Shown here: positions 1-7,238 of the stretch, piece after piece
Layout: every line of letters begins with the position of its first letter
Numbering within the stretch: the stretch's first letter is position 1
NCBI GenBank assembly: GCA_002390825.1
Contig: DGQR01000229.1
Span: 1 to 20,679 of the forward strand
DNA length: 20,679 bases
Source: Rhodoferax sp. UBA4409
GTDB lineage: Bacteria; Pseudomonadota; Gammaproteobacteria; Burkholderiales; Burkholderiaceae_C
Reading direction: 5' to 3'
Made by a program: the position numbers and the translations under genes
The notes under the pieces: model-generated
The model's database searches: none
What the model was told of the DNA's origin: nothing
What the model saw: the letters and a program-made list of their open reading frames with translations, nothing else

Positions 1-84
1 CAAGGTGTGGCGGCGCTCGACAATACCGGCCACCGATTGCAGAACCGATAAGACCTTGTCTTGCGTTGCCTTCAATACGATCAT
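1..84 (-). CDS. dnaN: DNA polymerase III sliding clamp subunit beta, N-terminal fragment (cut by window edge)
   Basis: Only the first 28 codons are in the window. They read MIVLKATQDKVLSVLQSVAG and continue to an RRHTL segment, the typical beta-clamp N terminus of betaproteobacteria. The start ATG is at 82-84 on the minus strand, with AGAGG (90-94) as ribosome binding site. The gene lies downstream of dnaA on the same strand, 93 bases away, which is the standard dnaA-dnaN order. The clamp encircles DNA and tethers DNA polymerase III at the fork. The gene runs out of the left edge, so nothing can be said of the rest. Confidence 0.9.
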   Translation of the reverse strand, partial: MIVLKATQDKVLSVLQSVAGIVERRHTL

Positions 85-177
85 GTCAACCTCTTTGTGA
101 ATCTCTGCCAAACAAACAATCCCGCCATTTTCTCTGTTTTTTCAGTGAGTTACGGGGGCTTGCCTCTGTTTTTACCC

Positions 178-1590
178 TTAACCCTTGAGCGTTTGCTCCA
201 GAACGTGTAACTGCTGGTTCAGTTCGGTCAGTTGCTGGCGCTCGCCGCCGATTTTCCGCACGGCGTGCAACACTGTCGTGTGATCGCGCCCACCGAATAG
301 CTCGCCAATTTCCGGCAGGCTCTTTTGGGTCAGTTCTTTCGCCAGATACATCGCAATCTGGCGCGGCCGCGCAATGCTCGCCGGACGCTTCTTGGAGTAC
401 ATGTCCGCGACCTTGATCTTGTAGTAGTCGGCCACGGTTTTTTGGATGTTCTCCACCGAGATCTGCCGGTTCTGGATCGACAGCAAGTCGCGGAGTGCTT
501 CGCGGGCCAGCTGGATGGAAATTTCCTTCTGGTTAAAGCGCGAATACGCCAGGATTTTGCGCAGCGCGCCTTCGAGCTCGCGGACGTTGGAGCGCACGTT
601 TTTCGCCACAAAAAACGCCACTTCCTCGGGCATTTCAGAGCCCTCGGCATGCGCTTTGTTGATCAGAATCGCCACCCGCATTTCGAGCTCCGGCGGCTCG
701 ATGGCCACCGTCAAGCCGGAGTCAAAACGGGAGACCAAACGCTCGTGAATATCGGCCAAGCCCTTGGGATAGGTATCGCTGGTCATCACGATGTGGGACT
801 TCTTGGCCAGCAGGGCTTCGAAGGCGTTGAAAAACTCTTCTTGGGTGCGATCTTTGTTGGCAAAGAACTGCACATCGTCAATCAAGAGCAGGTCCAGTGA
901 GTGGTAACGCTCCTTGAATTCGTCAAAAGTCTTGCGCTGATAGGCCTTGACGACATCTGACACAAATTGTTCTGCGTGGATGTAAAGCACCTTGGATCCG
1001 GGCTTATCCACAAGCAGGCGGTTGCCTACGGCGTGCATCAAGTGGGTTTTGCCCAAGCCTACGCCGCCATAGATGAACAGGGGGTTGTACAAGTGCCCAG
1101 GCATGGTGGCCACATGCATGGCGGCTGCACGCGCCATGCGGTTGGCAGTGCCTTCCACCAAGCTCTCAAAGGTGAGCATGCTGTTGAGGCGGCTTTTGGG
1201 GACGCCGGCGAAGCGGTCTTCGCCTACTTCGACTTCTTCGATGGCTGCAGGCACCTCAGCGGCACGGGGTGCCGCAGTGGGGCGCACCGGCGCTTCTCGC
1301 GGAGTGATCACTAACTCAACGGCTACAGCTTGCCCATAAAGCTTTTCAAGCATTCCTGCAATGCGCTGGCTGTACTGGGCGCGAACCCAGTCGAGTTTGA
1401 AGCGATTGGCAACGAACACGGTAATTTTGGACATGTCCTCGTGAACGAGGGCGGTGAGCGGCTTTATCCAGGTGTTGAATTGCTGCTCGGGAAGCTCTTG
1501 GGCGAGCTGATCGACGCAGCTCTGCCACAGGCTTTGCCCGAGTTCAAAATTGGAGCCGTCGTGGGGGGAAGGGAGGGAGCCCTGGGTCAT
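178..1590 (-). CDS. dnaA: chromosomal replication initiator protein DnaA
   Basis: DnaA binds DnaA boxes at oriC and, with ATP, melts the origin. From the chosen start the protein has 470 residues. It shows the N-terminal DnaB-interaction domain (LWQSCVDQLAQELPEQQFNT), a variable linker, the AAA+ core with Walker A GGVGLGKTH near residue 175 and Walker B LLLIDDVQF, and the C-terminal box-binding helix-turn-helix with the signature GGRDHTTVLHA near residue 435. The frame is open up to an ATG at 1638, which would add 16 residues. I prefer the ATG at 1588-1590 (MTQGSLPS) because the extension is basic, contains a DnaA-box-like sequence and overlaps the likely promoter. Neither start has a strong Shine-Dalgarno. 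dnaN follows on the same strand. A perfect DnaA box lies upstream, fitting autoregulation. Confidence 0.95.
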   Translation of the reverse strand: MTQGSLPSPHDGSNFELGQSLWQSCVDQLAQELPEQQFNTWIKPLTALVHEDMSKITVFVANRFKLDWVRAQYSQRIAGMLEKLYGQAVAVELVITPREAPVRPTAAPRAAEVPAAIEEVEVGEDRFAGVPKSRLNSMLTFESLVEGTANRMARAAAMHVATMPGHLYNPLFIYGGVGLGKTHLMHAVGNRLLVDKPGSKVLYIHAEQFVSDVVKAYQRKTFDEFKERYHSLDLLLIDDVQFFANKDRTQEEFFNAFEALLAKKSHIVMTSDTYPKGLADIHERLVSRFDSGLTVAIEPPELEMRVAILINKAHAEGSEMPEEVAFFVAKNVRSNVRELEGALRKILAYSRFNQKEISIQLAREALRDLLSIQNRQISVENIQKTVADYYKIKVADMYSKKRPASIARPRQIAMYLAKELTQKSLPEIGELFGGRDHTTVLHAVRKIGGERQQLTELNQQLHVLEQTLKG

Positions 1591-1655
1591 TGTGCGGGTC
1601 AGCTTCTGTGGATAGTTGTTGTTTGCTGCGAAGCGCATTCTAATTTATCAATACT

Positions 1656-1664
1656 TTATCCACA
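1656..1664 (+). promoter_or_regulatory. DnaA box, perfect consensus, upstream of dnaA
   Basis: TTATCCACA matches the consensus TTATNCACA exactly. It sits in an AT-rich stretch (1640-1660) between dnaA and rpmH, just upstream of the dnaA reading frame. A one-mismatch box (CTATCCACA read on the minus strand) lies at 1608-1616 and another perfect TTATCCACA at 1004-1012 inside dnaA. The position suits dnaA autoregulation and possibly part of oriC. One or two boxes do not define an origin. Confidence 0.65.
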
Positions 1665-1720
1665 TTGTCGACCGGGACGGCCGCAGTTCGTGCAAAAGAA
1701 TCTGATTGCCGCCTAAGGTG

Positions 1721-1749
1721 TTGCCCTACTTGGGAAAATTTGCGATAAT
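1721..1749 (+). promoter_or_regulatory. sigma-70 promoter of rpmH operon
   Basis: A -35 element TTGCCC (1721-1726) and a -10 element GATAAT (1744-1749) are separated by 17 bases. TGC directly before the -10 gives an extended -10. Transcription would start near 1756 and read rpmH, rnpA, yidD, yidC and probably mnmE. The call rests on motif match and location only. Confidence 0.65.
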
Positions 1750-1776
1750 CCGCGGTTCCCCTGATTGTGTTCGGGG

Positions 1777-1837
1777 CGATAAGACCGAAATCTGCGTTAT
1801 CGAGTCCCTGGTGAGTAGCACTAGCGGGCCACGCAGA
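1777..1837 (+). other. structured 5' leader of rpmH mRNA
   Basis: Between the predicted transcription start and rpmH there are two inverted repeats: CGATAA (1777-1782) with TTATCG (1797-1802), and TCTGCGT (1791-1797) with ACGCAGA (1831-1837). The second has a 33-base interior with a further CCC/GGG pairing. The arms are interleaved, so the two stems would be alternatives or form a pseudoknot-like fold. This could be an autoregulatory leader of ribosomal protein L34, but I do not recognise it as a described motif. Confidence 0.35.
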
Positions 1838-1864
1838 TACCACTGAGCCTGTTAGGAAAATTTC

Positions 1865-1999
1865 ATGAAACGCACATACCAACCTTCCAAAATCCGTCGC
1901 GCACGTACCCACGGCTTCCTGGTCCGCATGAAGACTCGCGGCGGCCGCGCTGTGATCAATGCACGCCGCGCCAAAGGCCGCAAGCGTCTGGCTGTCTAA
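1865..1999 (+). CDS. rpmH: 50S ribosomal protein L34
   Basis: This 44-residue, highly basic protein begins MKRTYQPSKIRRARTHGFLV and ends KGRKRLAV, the universal L34 pattern and the usual length. It is a structural protein of the large ribosomal subunit. AGGA at 1854-1857 is the ribosome binding site, seven bases before the ATG. It is the first gene of the rpmH-rnpA-yidD-yidC cluster next to dnaA, one of the most conserved gene orders in bacteria. Confidence 0.97.
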   Translation: MKRTYQPSKIRRARTHGFLVRMKTRGGRAVINARRAKGRKRLAV

Positions 2000-2029
2000 G
2001 ACGGCTTCGCAAACCAGAGCTTTTGGCTT

Positions 2030-2497
2030 TTGGTGATAGCGGAACCGCACATCGGCAGGCTGCCTGCCGTTAAGCGCCTTCAAACGCGCGCCCAGTTCCA
2101 AGCGGTTCTGGGTGGCTCTACGGTTTCAAAAACAGCGCACTTTGCTTTGCATTGCTGCGCTGTTGGTGTTTCTGGCGTAGATACAAATCCTTCCGTTTTC
2201 CCGGAGCCAGGCCTCTGGCTGGGAGCGATGGCACCCAAGCGCTGGGCCAAACGGGCGGTGACCCGCAATACGATCAAGCGCCAGGCTTACAGCTTGGGGG
2301 CTGAATTCGCTCCACTGCTGAAAGAAAAAGCCCACTTGATCCGCTTGCGGCGCGACTTTGATCGCAAAGTCTTTGTGAGCGCCACGTCGGATGCCCTGAA
2401 AGCGGCGGTGCGCAGCGAACTGATGGATCTTTTCGGCCAAATTGTGGGCCCGTTGCCCGGCAAGGCGGGTCCCGACCCGTCACAGGTGACGCCATGA
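2030..2497 (+). CDS. rnpA: ribonuclease P protein component
   Basis: RnpA binds the RNase P RNA and helps mature tRNA 5' ends. The core reads VKRLQTRAQFQAVLGGSTVS near the N terminus and carries the RNA-binding motif as AVTRNTIKRQAY (the RNR-type motif, with T for the second R). The C terminus is the expected alpha-beta segment. There is no ATG at the beginning. The frame opens after the rpmH stop, and possible starts are TTG at 2030 or GTG at 2033; neither has a clear Shine-Dalgarno, so the start is uncertain by up to about a dozen residues. The stop overlaps the yidD start as ATGA, suggesting translational coupling. Confidence 0.9.
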   Translation: MVIAEPHIGRLPAVKRLQTRAQFQAVLGGSTVSKTAHFALHCCAVGVSGVDTNPSVFPEPGLWLGAMAPKRWAKRAVTRNTIKRQAYSLGAEFAPLLKEKAHLIRLRRDFDRKVFVSATSDALKAAVRSELMDLFGQIVGPLPGKAGPDPSQVTP

Positions 2498-2766
2498 TGA
2501 AGCGGATCCTGATGGGTTTGGTGCGTGGCTATCGCTTGATGCTGAGCCCCTGGCTAGGATCCGCTTGCCGCTTTAACCCCACATGTTCTGTGTATGCGCT
2601 TGAAGCCCTCGAACGGCACGGTGCGACAATAGGCAGCTACTTGATGGTCGCGCGTCTTGCGCGCTGTCACCCGTGGTGCGCGGGTGGGCACGATCCCGTG
2701 CCTGAAAATGCGCCGCGACTGTTCCGTCGCTTGATTCAATCCCCCTCTGAGAAGAAGTCTTCATGA
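2494..2766 (+). CDS. yidD: membrane protein insertion efficiency factor YidD
   Basis: YidD is a small membrane-associated protein that assists YidC-dependent insertion of inner membrane proteins. The 90-residue product has the family signature CRFNPTCSVYALEALERHG followed by RCHPWCAGGHDPVP, including the conserved cysteines. It overlaps rnpA by four bases upstream and yidC by four bases downstream (ATGA both times), so the three genes are probably translated in a coupled way. Confidence 0.95.
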   Translation: MMKRILMGLVRGYRLMLSPWLGSACRFNPTCSVYALEALERHGATIGSYLMVARLARCHPWCAGGHDPVPENAPRLFRRLIQSPSEKKSS

Positions 2767-4460
2767 ACGATATTCGCCGCACCATTTTGTGGGTGATCTT
2801 TGGGTTCTCCATGGTCCTGTTGTGGGATCAGTGGCAGATCCACAACGGAAAGCAAGCCACTTTCTTCCCTAATCCGGCACAAAAAGCAGCGTCGGCTCCT
2901 GCCCCTGCAGTGAGTGCATCCGCGGGTGTGCCCGTTGCACCAGCGGTCGCAGGGCAAGCACCAGTGGCCGAGTCAGCGGTGGCCGTGGCGTCTGAGCGTT
3001 TTGAAGTCAGCACGGACGTGCTCAAAATGACGTTTGACACTCAAGGTGGCGCGTTGGTGCGGACTGAGTTTTTGCAGTATCTGGACTCCAACGACAAGAC
3101 ACGCAATTTCGTCTTGTTGGACGACACCAAGGATCGTTATTACCAAGCCCAGACCGGGTTGATCGGCGGCGTGGCGCCGGACAGCTTCCCGACCCACAAG
3201 TCGGTGATGGCGGTGAGTGGTGACAAGGCACTCAAAGACGGTCAAGACGAGCTCAAACTTGTTTTCACCTCGCAAGACACGGGCGGTATTAAGCTCGTAA
3301 AAACTTACACATTGCGTCGGGGTGCATACGATATTGCCGTGAAGCATGAGGTGATCAACACCGGAGCGACCGCGCTGAACCCCCAGTTGTATCTGCAGTT
3401 GGTGCGTGACGGCAACAAACCTGCCGGTGAGTCTTCTTTCTATTCCACTTTCACAGGCCCTGCGGTTTACACCGACCTCAAGAAGTACCAGAAGGTCGAG
3501 TTCAGTGACATCAAAAAAGGCAAGGCCGATTTTGAGAAGGAAAGTACCAACGGCTATATAGCCATGGTGCAACATTACTTCGCCAGCGCCTGGATCTTGC
3601 CTGCGGATGTGAAACGCACTTTCTCTCTGGATGCGCGAGATGTGGGTGCAACGGTTGCTGATTGCTGCTACCGAGCCACCATGATTACGCCGCTGGAAAC
3701 AGTGGCCCCCGGTCAAACCAAGGCGGTGGAAGCCAAACTGTTTGTGGGCCCCCAAGAGGAGAAAAAGCTCGAAGCTTTGGCTCCCGGCATGGAGCTGGTG
3801 AAAGACTATGGCTGGCTGACCATTCTGGCCAAGCCTTTGTACTGGTTGCTCGACAAGCTGCACAGCTTCATCCAGAACTGGGGATGGTCTATCGTAGCCT
3901 TGGTGCTGTTGCTCAAGATCGCGTTCTACTGGCTCAATGCCAAGGCGTATGCCAGCATGGCCAAGATGAAGGCGGTGAACCCCCGCATCATGGAAATGCG
4001 CGAACGTCTCAAGGACAACCCGCAGCAGATGCAACAGGAGATGATGCGCATCTATCGTGAAGAGAAGGTGAACCCCATGGGGGGTTGCTTCCCGATCATG
4101 GTGCAGATTCCGGTCTTCATTGCGCTCTATTGGGTGTTGTTGTCCAGCGTAGAAATGCGCAACGCGCCTTGGATTTTGTGGATCCAGGATTTGTCTTCGC
4201 CTGATCCATTCTTCATCCTGCCTGTGGTCATGACCTTGACGACCTTGCTGCAAACTGCGCTGAATCCGGCGCCTCCGGATCCTTTGCAAGCCAAGATGAT
4301 GTGGTTCATGCCGCTGGCGTTCAGTGTGATGTTCTTCTTCTTCCCGTCCGGCTTGGTGCTGTACTGGATCACCAACAACATTCTGTCGATTGCACAGCAG
4401 TGGATCATCAACACCCGCATGGGCGTGCCACCGCAGTTCAATCTGCCGAAGTTCAAGTAA
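2763..4460 (+). CDS. yidC: membrane protein insertase YidC
   Basis: YidC inserts and folds inner membrane proteins, alone or with SecYEG. The 565-residue length is typical of the proteobacterial form. An N-terminal membrane segment (about residues 6-22) is followed by an Ala/Pro/Val-rich linker, the large periplasmic beta-sandwich domain (about 75-350), and the conserved Oxa1-like core (about 370-550). The core has the cytoplasmic hairpin NPRIMEMRERLKDNPQQM, then NPMGGCFPIMVQIPVFIALY and a final FPSGLVLYWITNNILS. The gene overlaps yidD by four bases and is followed 15 bases later by mnmE. Confidence 0.97.
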   Translation: MNDIRRTILWVIFGFSMVLLWDQWQIHNGKQATFFPNPAQKAASAPAPAVSASAGVPVAPAVAGQAPVAESAVAVASERFEVSTDVLKMTFDTQGGALVRTEFLQYLDSNDKTRNFVLLDDTKDRYYQAQTGLIGGVAPDSFPTHKSVMAVSGDKALKDGQDELKLVFTSQDTGGIKLVKTYTLRRGAYDIAVKHEVINTGATALNPQLYLQLVRDGNKPAGESSFYSTFTGPAVYTDLKKYQKVEFSDIKKGKADFEKESTNGYIAMVQHYFASAWILPADVKRTFSLDARDVGATVADCCYRATMITPLETVAPGQTKAVEAKLFVGPQEEKKLEALAPGMELVKDYGWLTILAKPLYWLLDKLHSFIQNWGWSIVALVLLLKIAFYWLNAKAYASMAKMKAVNPRIMEMRERLKDNPQQMQQEMMRIYREEKVNPMGGCFPIMVQIPVFIALYWVLLSSVEMRNAPWILWIQDLSSPDPFFILPVVMTLTTLLQTALNPAPPDPLQAKMMWFMPLAFSVMFFFFPSGLVLYWITNNILSIAQQWIINTRMGVPPQFNLPKFK

Positions 4461-4475
4461 TCGGGCCAGGACGAG

Positions 4476-5882
4476 GTGCTGTCACGGCATACTGACCCGA
4501 TTGCCGCCATCGCTACGGCCTCTGGCCGTGGCGCCGTCGGTATCGTGAGGGTAAGCGGGAAATCGCTGCTCGCGTTCACCGAGGCGTTCTTCAGGCGCGA
4601 ACTGGTGCCGCGCGAAGCAACCTACCTTCCCTTCCCCGACGCGCAAGGCCAGCCCATTGACCATGGACTGGCTTTGTTTTTTCCGGGGCCCCGTTCATTC
4701 ACCGGCGAAGATGTTCTTGAGCTTCAAGCGCATGGTGGGCCGGTTGTTTTGCAGCTTCTGGTCGCCCGTTGCCTCGAGATTGCTGCGCAGCCCGGGCCCG
4801 GTGATGAAGGTGCGGTTTTGCCCGCCTTGCGCTTGGCGGATCCCGGTGAATTCACCCAACGTGCGTTTCTCAACAACAAGCTCGATCTCGCGCAAGCGGA
4901 AGCGATTGCGGACTTGATCGATGCAAGCACGGAAGCTGCTGCACGCAGTGCCAGCCAGTCTCTCTCGGGTGTTTTTTCAAAACAAGTCGCCTCCTTGCGC
5001 GATGCCTTGATTCACCTGCGCATGCTGGTAGAGGCCACGCTGGATTTCCCTGAAGAGGAAATCGATTTCCTTGAAAAAGCGGATGCAGTCGGCCAGTTGC
5101 AGCGCTTGCAAGCGGCGTTGCTCGCGGTGCAAGCCAAAGCGGCACAAGGCGCGCTGTTGCGTGAGGGCATGAAGGTGGTGATTGCAGGGCAGCCGAATGC
5201 CGGCAAGTCGTCCCTGCTTAATGCCCTGGCGGGCGCCGAGCTCGCCATCGTGACGCCGATCGCCGGGACTACCCGCGACAAAGTGCAGGAAACGATCCAG
5301 ATCGAGGGCGTGCCACTGCACATCATCGACACGGCGGGTCTACGCGAAAGCGAAGATGCCGTGGAGCAAATCGGCATTGCGCGTGCATGGGAGGCCATTG
5401 CTGCCGCCGATGCTGTCGTGTTTCTGCACGACTTAACCCGTTGCAACGCTCCTGATTACATAGCGGCTGACGCAGATATAGCGGCCACGATTGCCCAAAA
5501 GCTGCCGCAAAAAGTGCCGGTCATCCATGTCTGGAATAAAGCCGATGCACAACCATTGGCTTCTTCTGACGAGGGGCTTGTGCTTTCTGCGAAGACAGGT
5601 GCAGGCCTCGACACCCTGCGCTCACGTCTTTTGGAGGCGGCGGGTTGGCAGCCCGCCCAAGGGGGAACGTTTATCGCACGCCAGCGCCATTTGCATGCTT
5701 TGAAGGAAGTGGCCGACCATTTGGCGCACGCTTCTGATTTGCTGGCGAATGGCAGTAACGCCTTGGACCTGCTCGCCGAAGAGCTGCGTTTGGGTCAGAA
5801 TGCCCTCAACCGAATCACTGGTGAATTCGGTGCAGATGACTTGCTAGGCGTCATTTTTTCGAAGTTTTGTATTGGCAAATAG
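4476..5882 (+). CDS. mnmE: tRNA uridine-5-carboxymethylaminomethyl modification GTPase MnmE
   Basis: MnmE works with MnmG to modify U34 of certain tRNAs. The start is GTG at 4476 with AGGA at 4468-4471. The 468-residue protein begins with the folate-binding domain (DPIAAIATASGRGAVGIVRV). The inserted G domain has G1 GQPNAGKSS (about 238-246), G2 TTRD (265-268), G3 DTAG (285-288) and G4 NKAD (354-357). It ends in FCIGK, the invariant C-terminal cysteine motif. All catalytic elements are present. It lies 15 bases after yidC and is probably cotranscribed. Confidence 0.97.
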   Translation: MLSRHTDPIAAIATASGRGAVGIVRVSGKSLLAFTEAFFRRELVPREATYLPFPDAQGQPIDHGLALFFPGPRSFTGEDVLELQAHGGPVVLQLLVARCLEIAAQPGPGDEGAVLPALRLADPGEFTQRAFLNNKLDLAQAEAIADLIDASTEAAARSASQSLSGVFSKQVASLRDALIHLRMLVEATLDFPEEEIDFLEKADAVGQLQRLQAALLAVQAKAAQGALLREGMKVVIAGQPNAGKSSLLNALAGAELAIVTPIAGTTRDKVQETIQIEGVPLHIIDTAGLRESEDAVEQIGIARAWEAIAAADAVVFLHDLTRCNAPDYIAADADIAATIAQKLPQKVPVIHVWNKADAQPLASSDEGLVLSAKTGAGLDTLRSRLLEAAGWQPAQGGTFIARQRHLHALKEVADHLAHASDLLANGSNALDLLAEELRLGQNALNRITGEFGADDLLGVIFSKFCIGK

Positions 5883-5918
5883 TCGGGTGCCGTGCTTTCA
5901 AGGGAAGGACTTGTTCTG

Positions 5919-6587
5919 ATGTCTTTTTTCAAATGGTTTAGCCGTTCGGCAGACACCACACATCCTGCAGCGCCTGGCGCCCCATCGGGTCGGAGTGCCG
6001 GCACACGTTCTCGTGCAAAAAAAGCGCTTTCCGCAGACGCACAAGAGCCGCATGGGCGTAAAGCAGAACGCAATGAGCGCCGAGAGTCTTTGTATGCCGT
6101 TGTCCGTGAGTCGATGACCGGTGCAGGGCTCCTCTCCGGCAGCTACAAGTTCAAAGTCTTGTCTCTGGACTCACGGGGACGCCAGTACTTGATCATGGTG
6201 GATTTGGCTGAGCACAATGTGCGCGATGCCAAGTTGTTGCTTGGCATCGAAAACCATATCGGGAAAATTGCGAAGAATCGCCATGACTTGCTGGTGACCG
6301 CCATGTACTGGCGCATCAATGAACAACTCGGCACAGGGGAACAGGCCCTGCCGGCCCATTCAAATACCAGTGCTCGCCAAGCAGAACGATTTGAGCCGCT
6401 TCAACCTTCAGAGATTGAAGCTTTCAAGCGTGCACTTTCGTCAGTGCCCGCTGCGCCGGCCTTGTCTGCGCCGGGAGAGATCATCAAGTCCGCAAAGCGC
6501 AATCCAGCCCCCGTCCGCTTCAGTGATGCAGAGTTGAACGAACGTTTGTTTCCTTTAGGTACAACACAGTACGGCGAACTGAACTGA
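5919..6587 (+). CDS. conserved protein of unknown function
   Basis: I do not recognise a named family. The ATG at 5919 is chosen over an upstream in-frame start (5892) because AAGGA (5905-5909) sits nine bases before it. The 222-residue product starts with MSFFKWFSRS, followed by a low-complexity basic and Ala/Pro-rich segment to about residue 50. A compact central domain (about 55-145) contains YKFKVLSLDSRGRQYLIMVD and HDLLVTAMYWRINEQ. The tail is Pro/Ala-rich and less ordered. No signal peptide or membrane segment is evident. It lies 36 bases after mnmE on the same strand and faces apt. Proteins with this central pattern occur, as far as I recall, in other Burkholderiales, but no function is known to me. 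Confidence 0.8.
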   Translation: MSFFKWFSRSADTTHPAAPGAPSGRSAGTRSRAKKALSADAQEPHGRKAERNERRESLYAVVRESMTGAGLLSGSYKFKVLSLDSRGRQYLIMVDLAEHNVRDAKLLLGIENHIGKIAKNRHDLLVTAMYWRINEQLGTGEQALPAHSNTSARQAERFEPLQPSEIEAFKRALSSVPAAPALSAPGEIIKSAKRNPAPVRFSDAELNERLFPLGTTQYGELN

Positions 6588-6619
6588 GTCGGTTCGGTCC
6601 GCCGTTAACCGTGCTGCTT

Positions 6620-7174
6620 TCAGTGGCCGGAAAAGTCCACCAAGGTGAACAGCGGCAGGCCCGAATCACGCAGCTTCTGCGAGCCACCCAGCTCCGGCAG
6701 GTCTACGATGGCAGCACCTTCCATCACATGGGCCCCTTGCCGCTCCAATAGTTTTCTCCCCGCCATCATGGTGCCCCCGGTGGCGATCAGGTCGTCGATC
6801 AAAAGGACCCGGTCACCCGGCTTGACTGCATCGGTATGGAGCTCCACCGTTGCGCTGCCGTATTCCAACTCGTAGGTTTCTTCGACGGTGGTGAAGGGCA
6901 GCTTGCCCTTTTTCCGGATCGGCACAAAACCGATGTTGAGCTCATAGGCCACCACGGCTCCCAAAATAAAGCCACGTGCATCCAGCCCCGCGACGACATC
7001 AGGTCGCATAGCGGGGTCCATATAACGGTGCACGAAGGCGTCGATCAAGACCCGGAATACCTTGGCATCTTGCAGCAAAGGGGTGATGTCGCGGAACTGC
7101 ACTCCCGGCGTCGGCCAATCAGGAACTGTCCGGATGTGGTCACGAAGATACTGATTAATGCTCAGATGTTGCAT
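6620..7174 (-). CDS. apt: adenine phosphoribosyltransferase
   Basis: Apt salvages adenine: adenine plus PRPP gives AMP and pyrophosphate. The 184-residue length is normal. The N terminus has the typical IRTVPDWPTPGVQFRDITPL, the middle has AGLDARGFILG, and the PRPP-binding loop is VLLIDDLIATGGTM at about residues 122-135. The enzyme is cytoplasmic. It lies downstream of the antiporter gene on the same strand, but a terminator lies between them (7187-7207), so apt probably has its own promoter or depends on readthrough. The 3' end converges on the unknown gene ending at 6587. Confidence 0.97.
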   Translation of the reverse strand: MQHLSINQYLRDHIRTVPDWPTPGVQFRDITPLLQDAKVFRVLIDAFVHRYMDPAMRPDVVAGLDARGFILGAVVAYELNIGFVPIRKKGKLPFTTVEETYELEYGSATVELHTDAVKPGDRVLLIDDLIATGGTMMAGRKLLERQGAHVMEGAAIVDLPELGGSQKLRDSGLPLFTLVDFSGH

Positions 7175-7186
7175 AGAAAACTCATG

Positions 7187-7207
7187 AAAAAAGCGCCAAT
7201 GTGGCGC
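7187..7207 (-). terminator. intrinsic terminator after the antiporter gene
   Basis: Read on the minus strand, a GCGCCA/TGGCGC stem (7202-7207 with 7193-7198) closes a three-base loop and is followed directly by six T residues (7192-7187). It lies 32 bases past the antiporter stop codon and only 13 bases before the apt start, so it would separate the two genes. Confidence 0.7.
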
Positions 7208-7238
7208 GGGGCTATTGTGCGCCCAAGTCCGGCAGACC

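Noticed and set aside
85..177. dnaA-dnaN gap as the replication origin
   Set aside because: No DnaA box or AT-rich repeat set is visible in it.
2973..4289. 438-residue open frame on the minus strand, antisense to yidC
   Set aside because: It lies wholly within yidC, shows no family motif, is rich in His, Gln and Arg as expected from reversed codon bias, and has no ribosome binding site.
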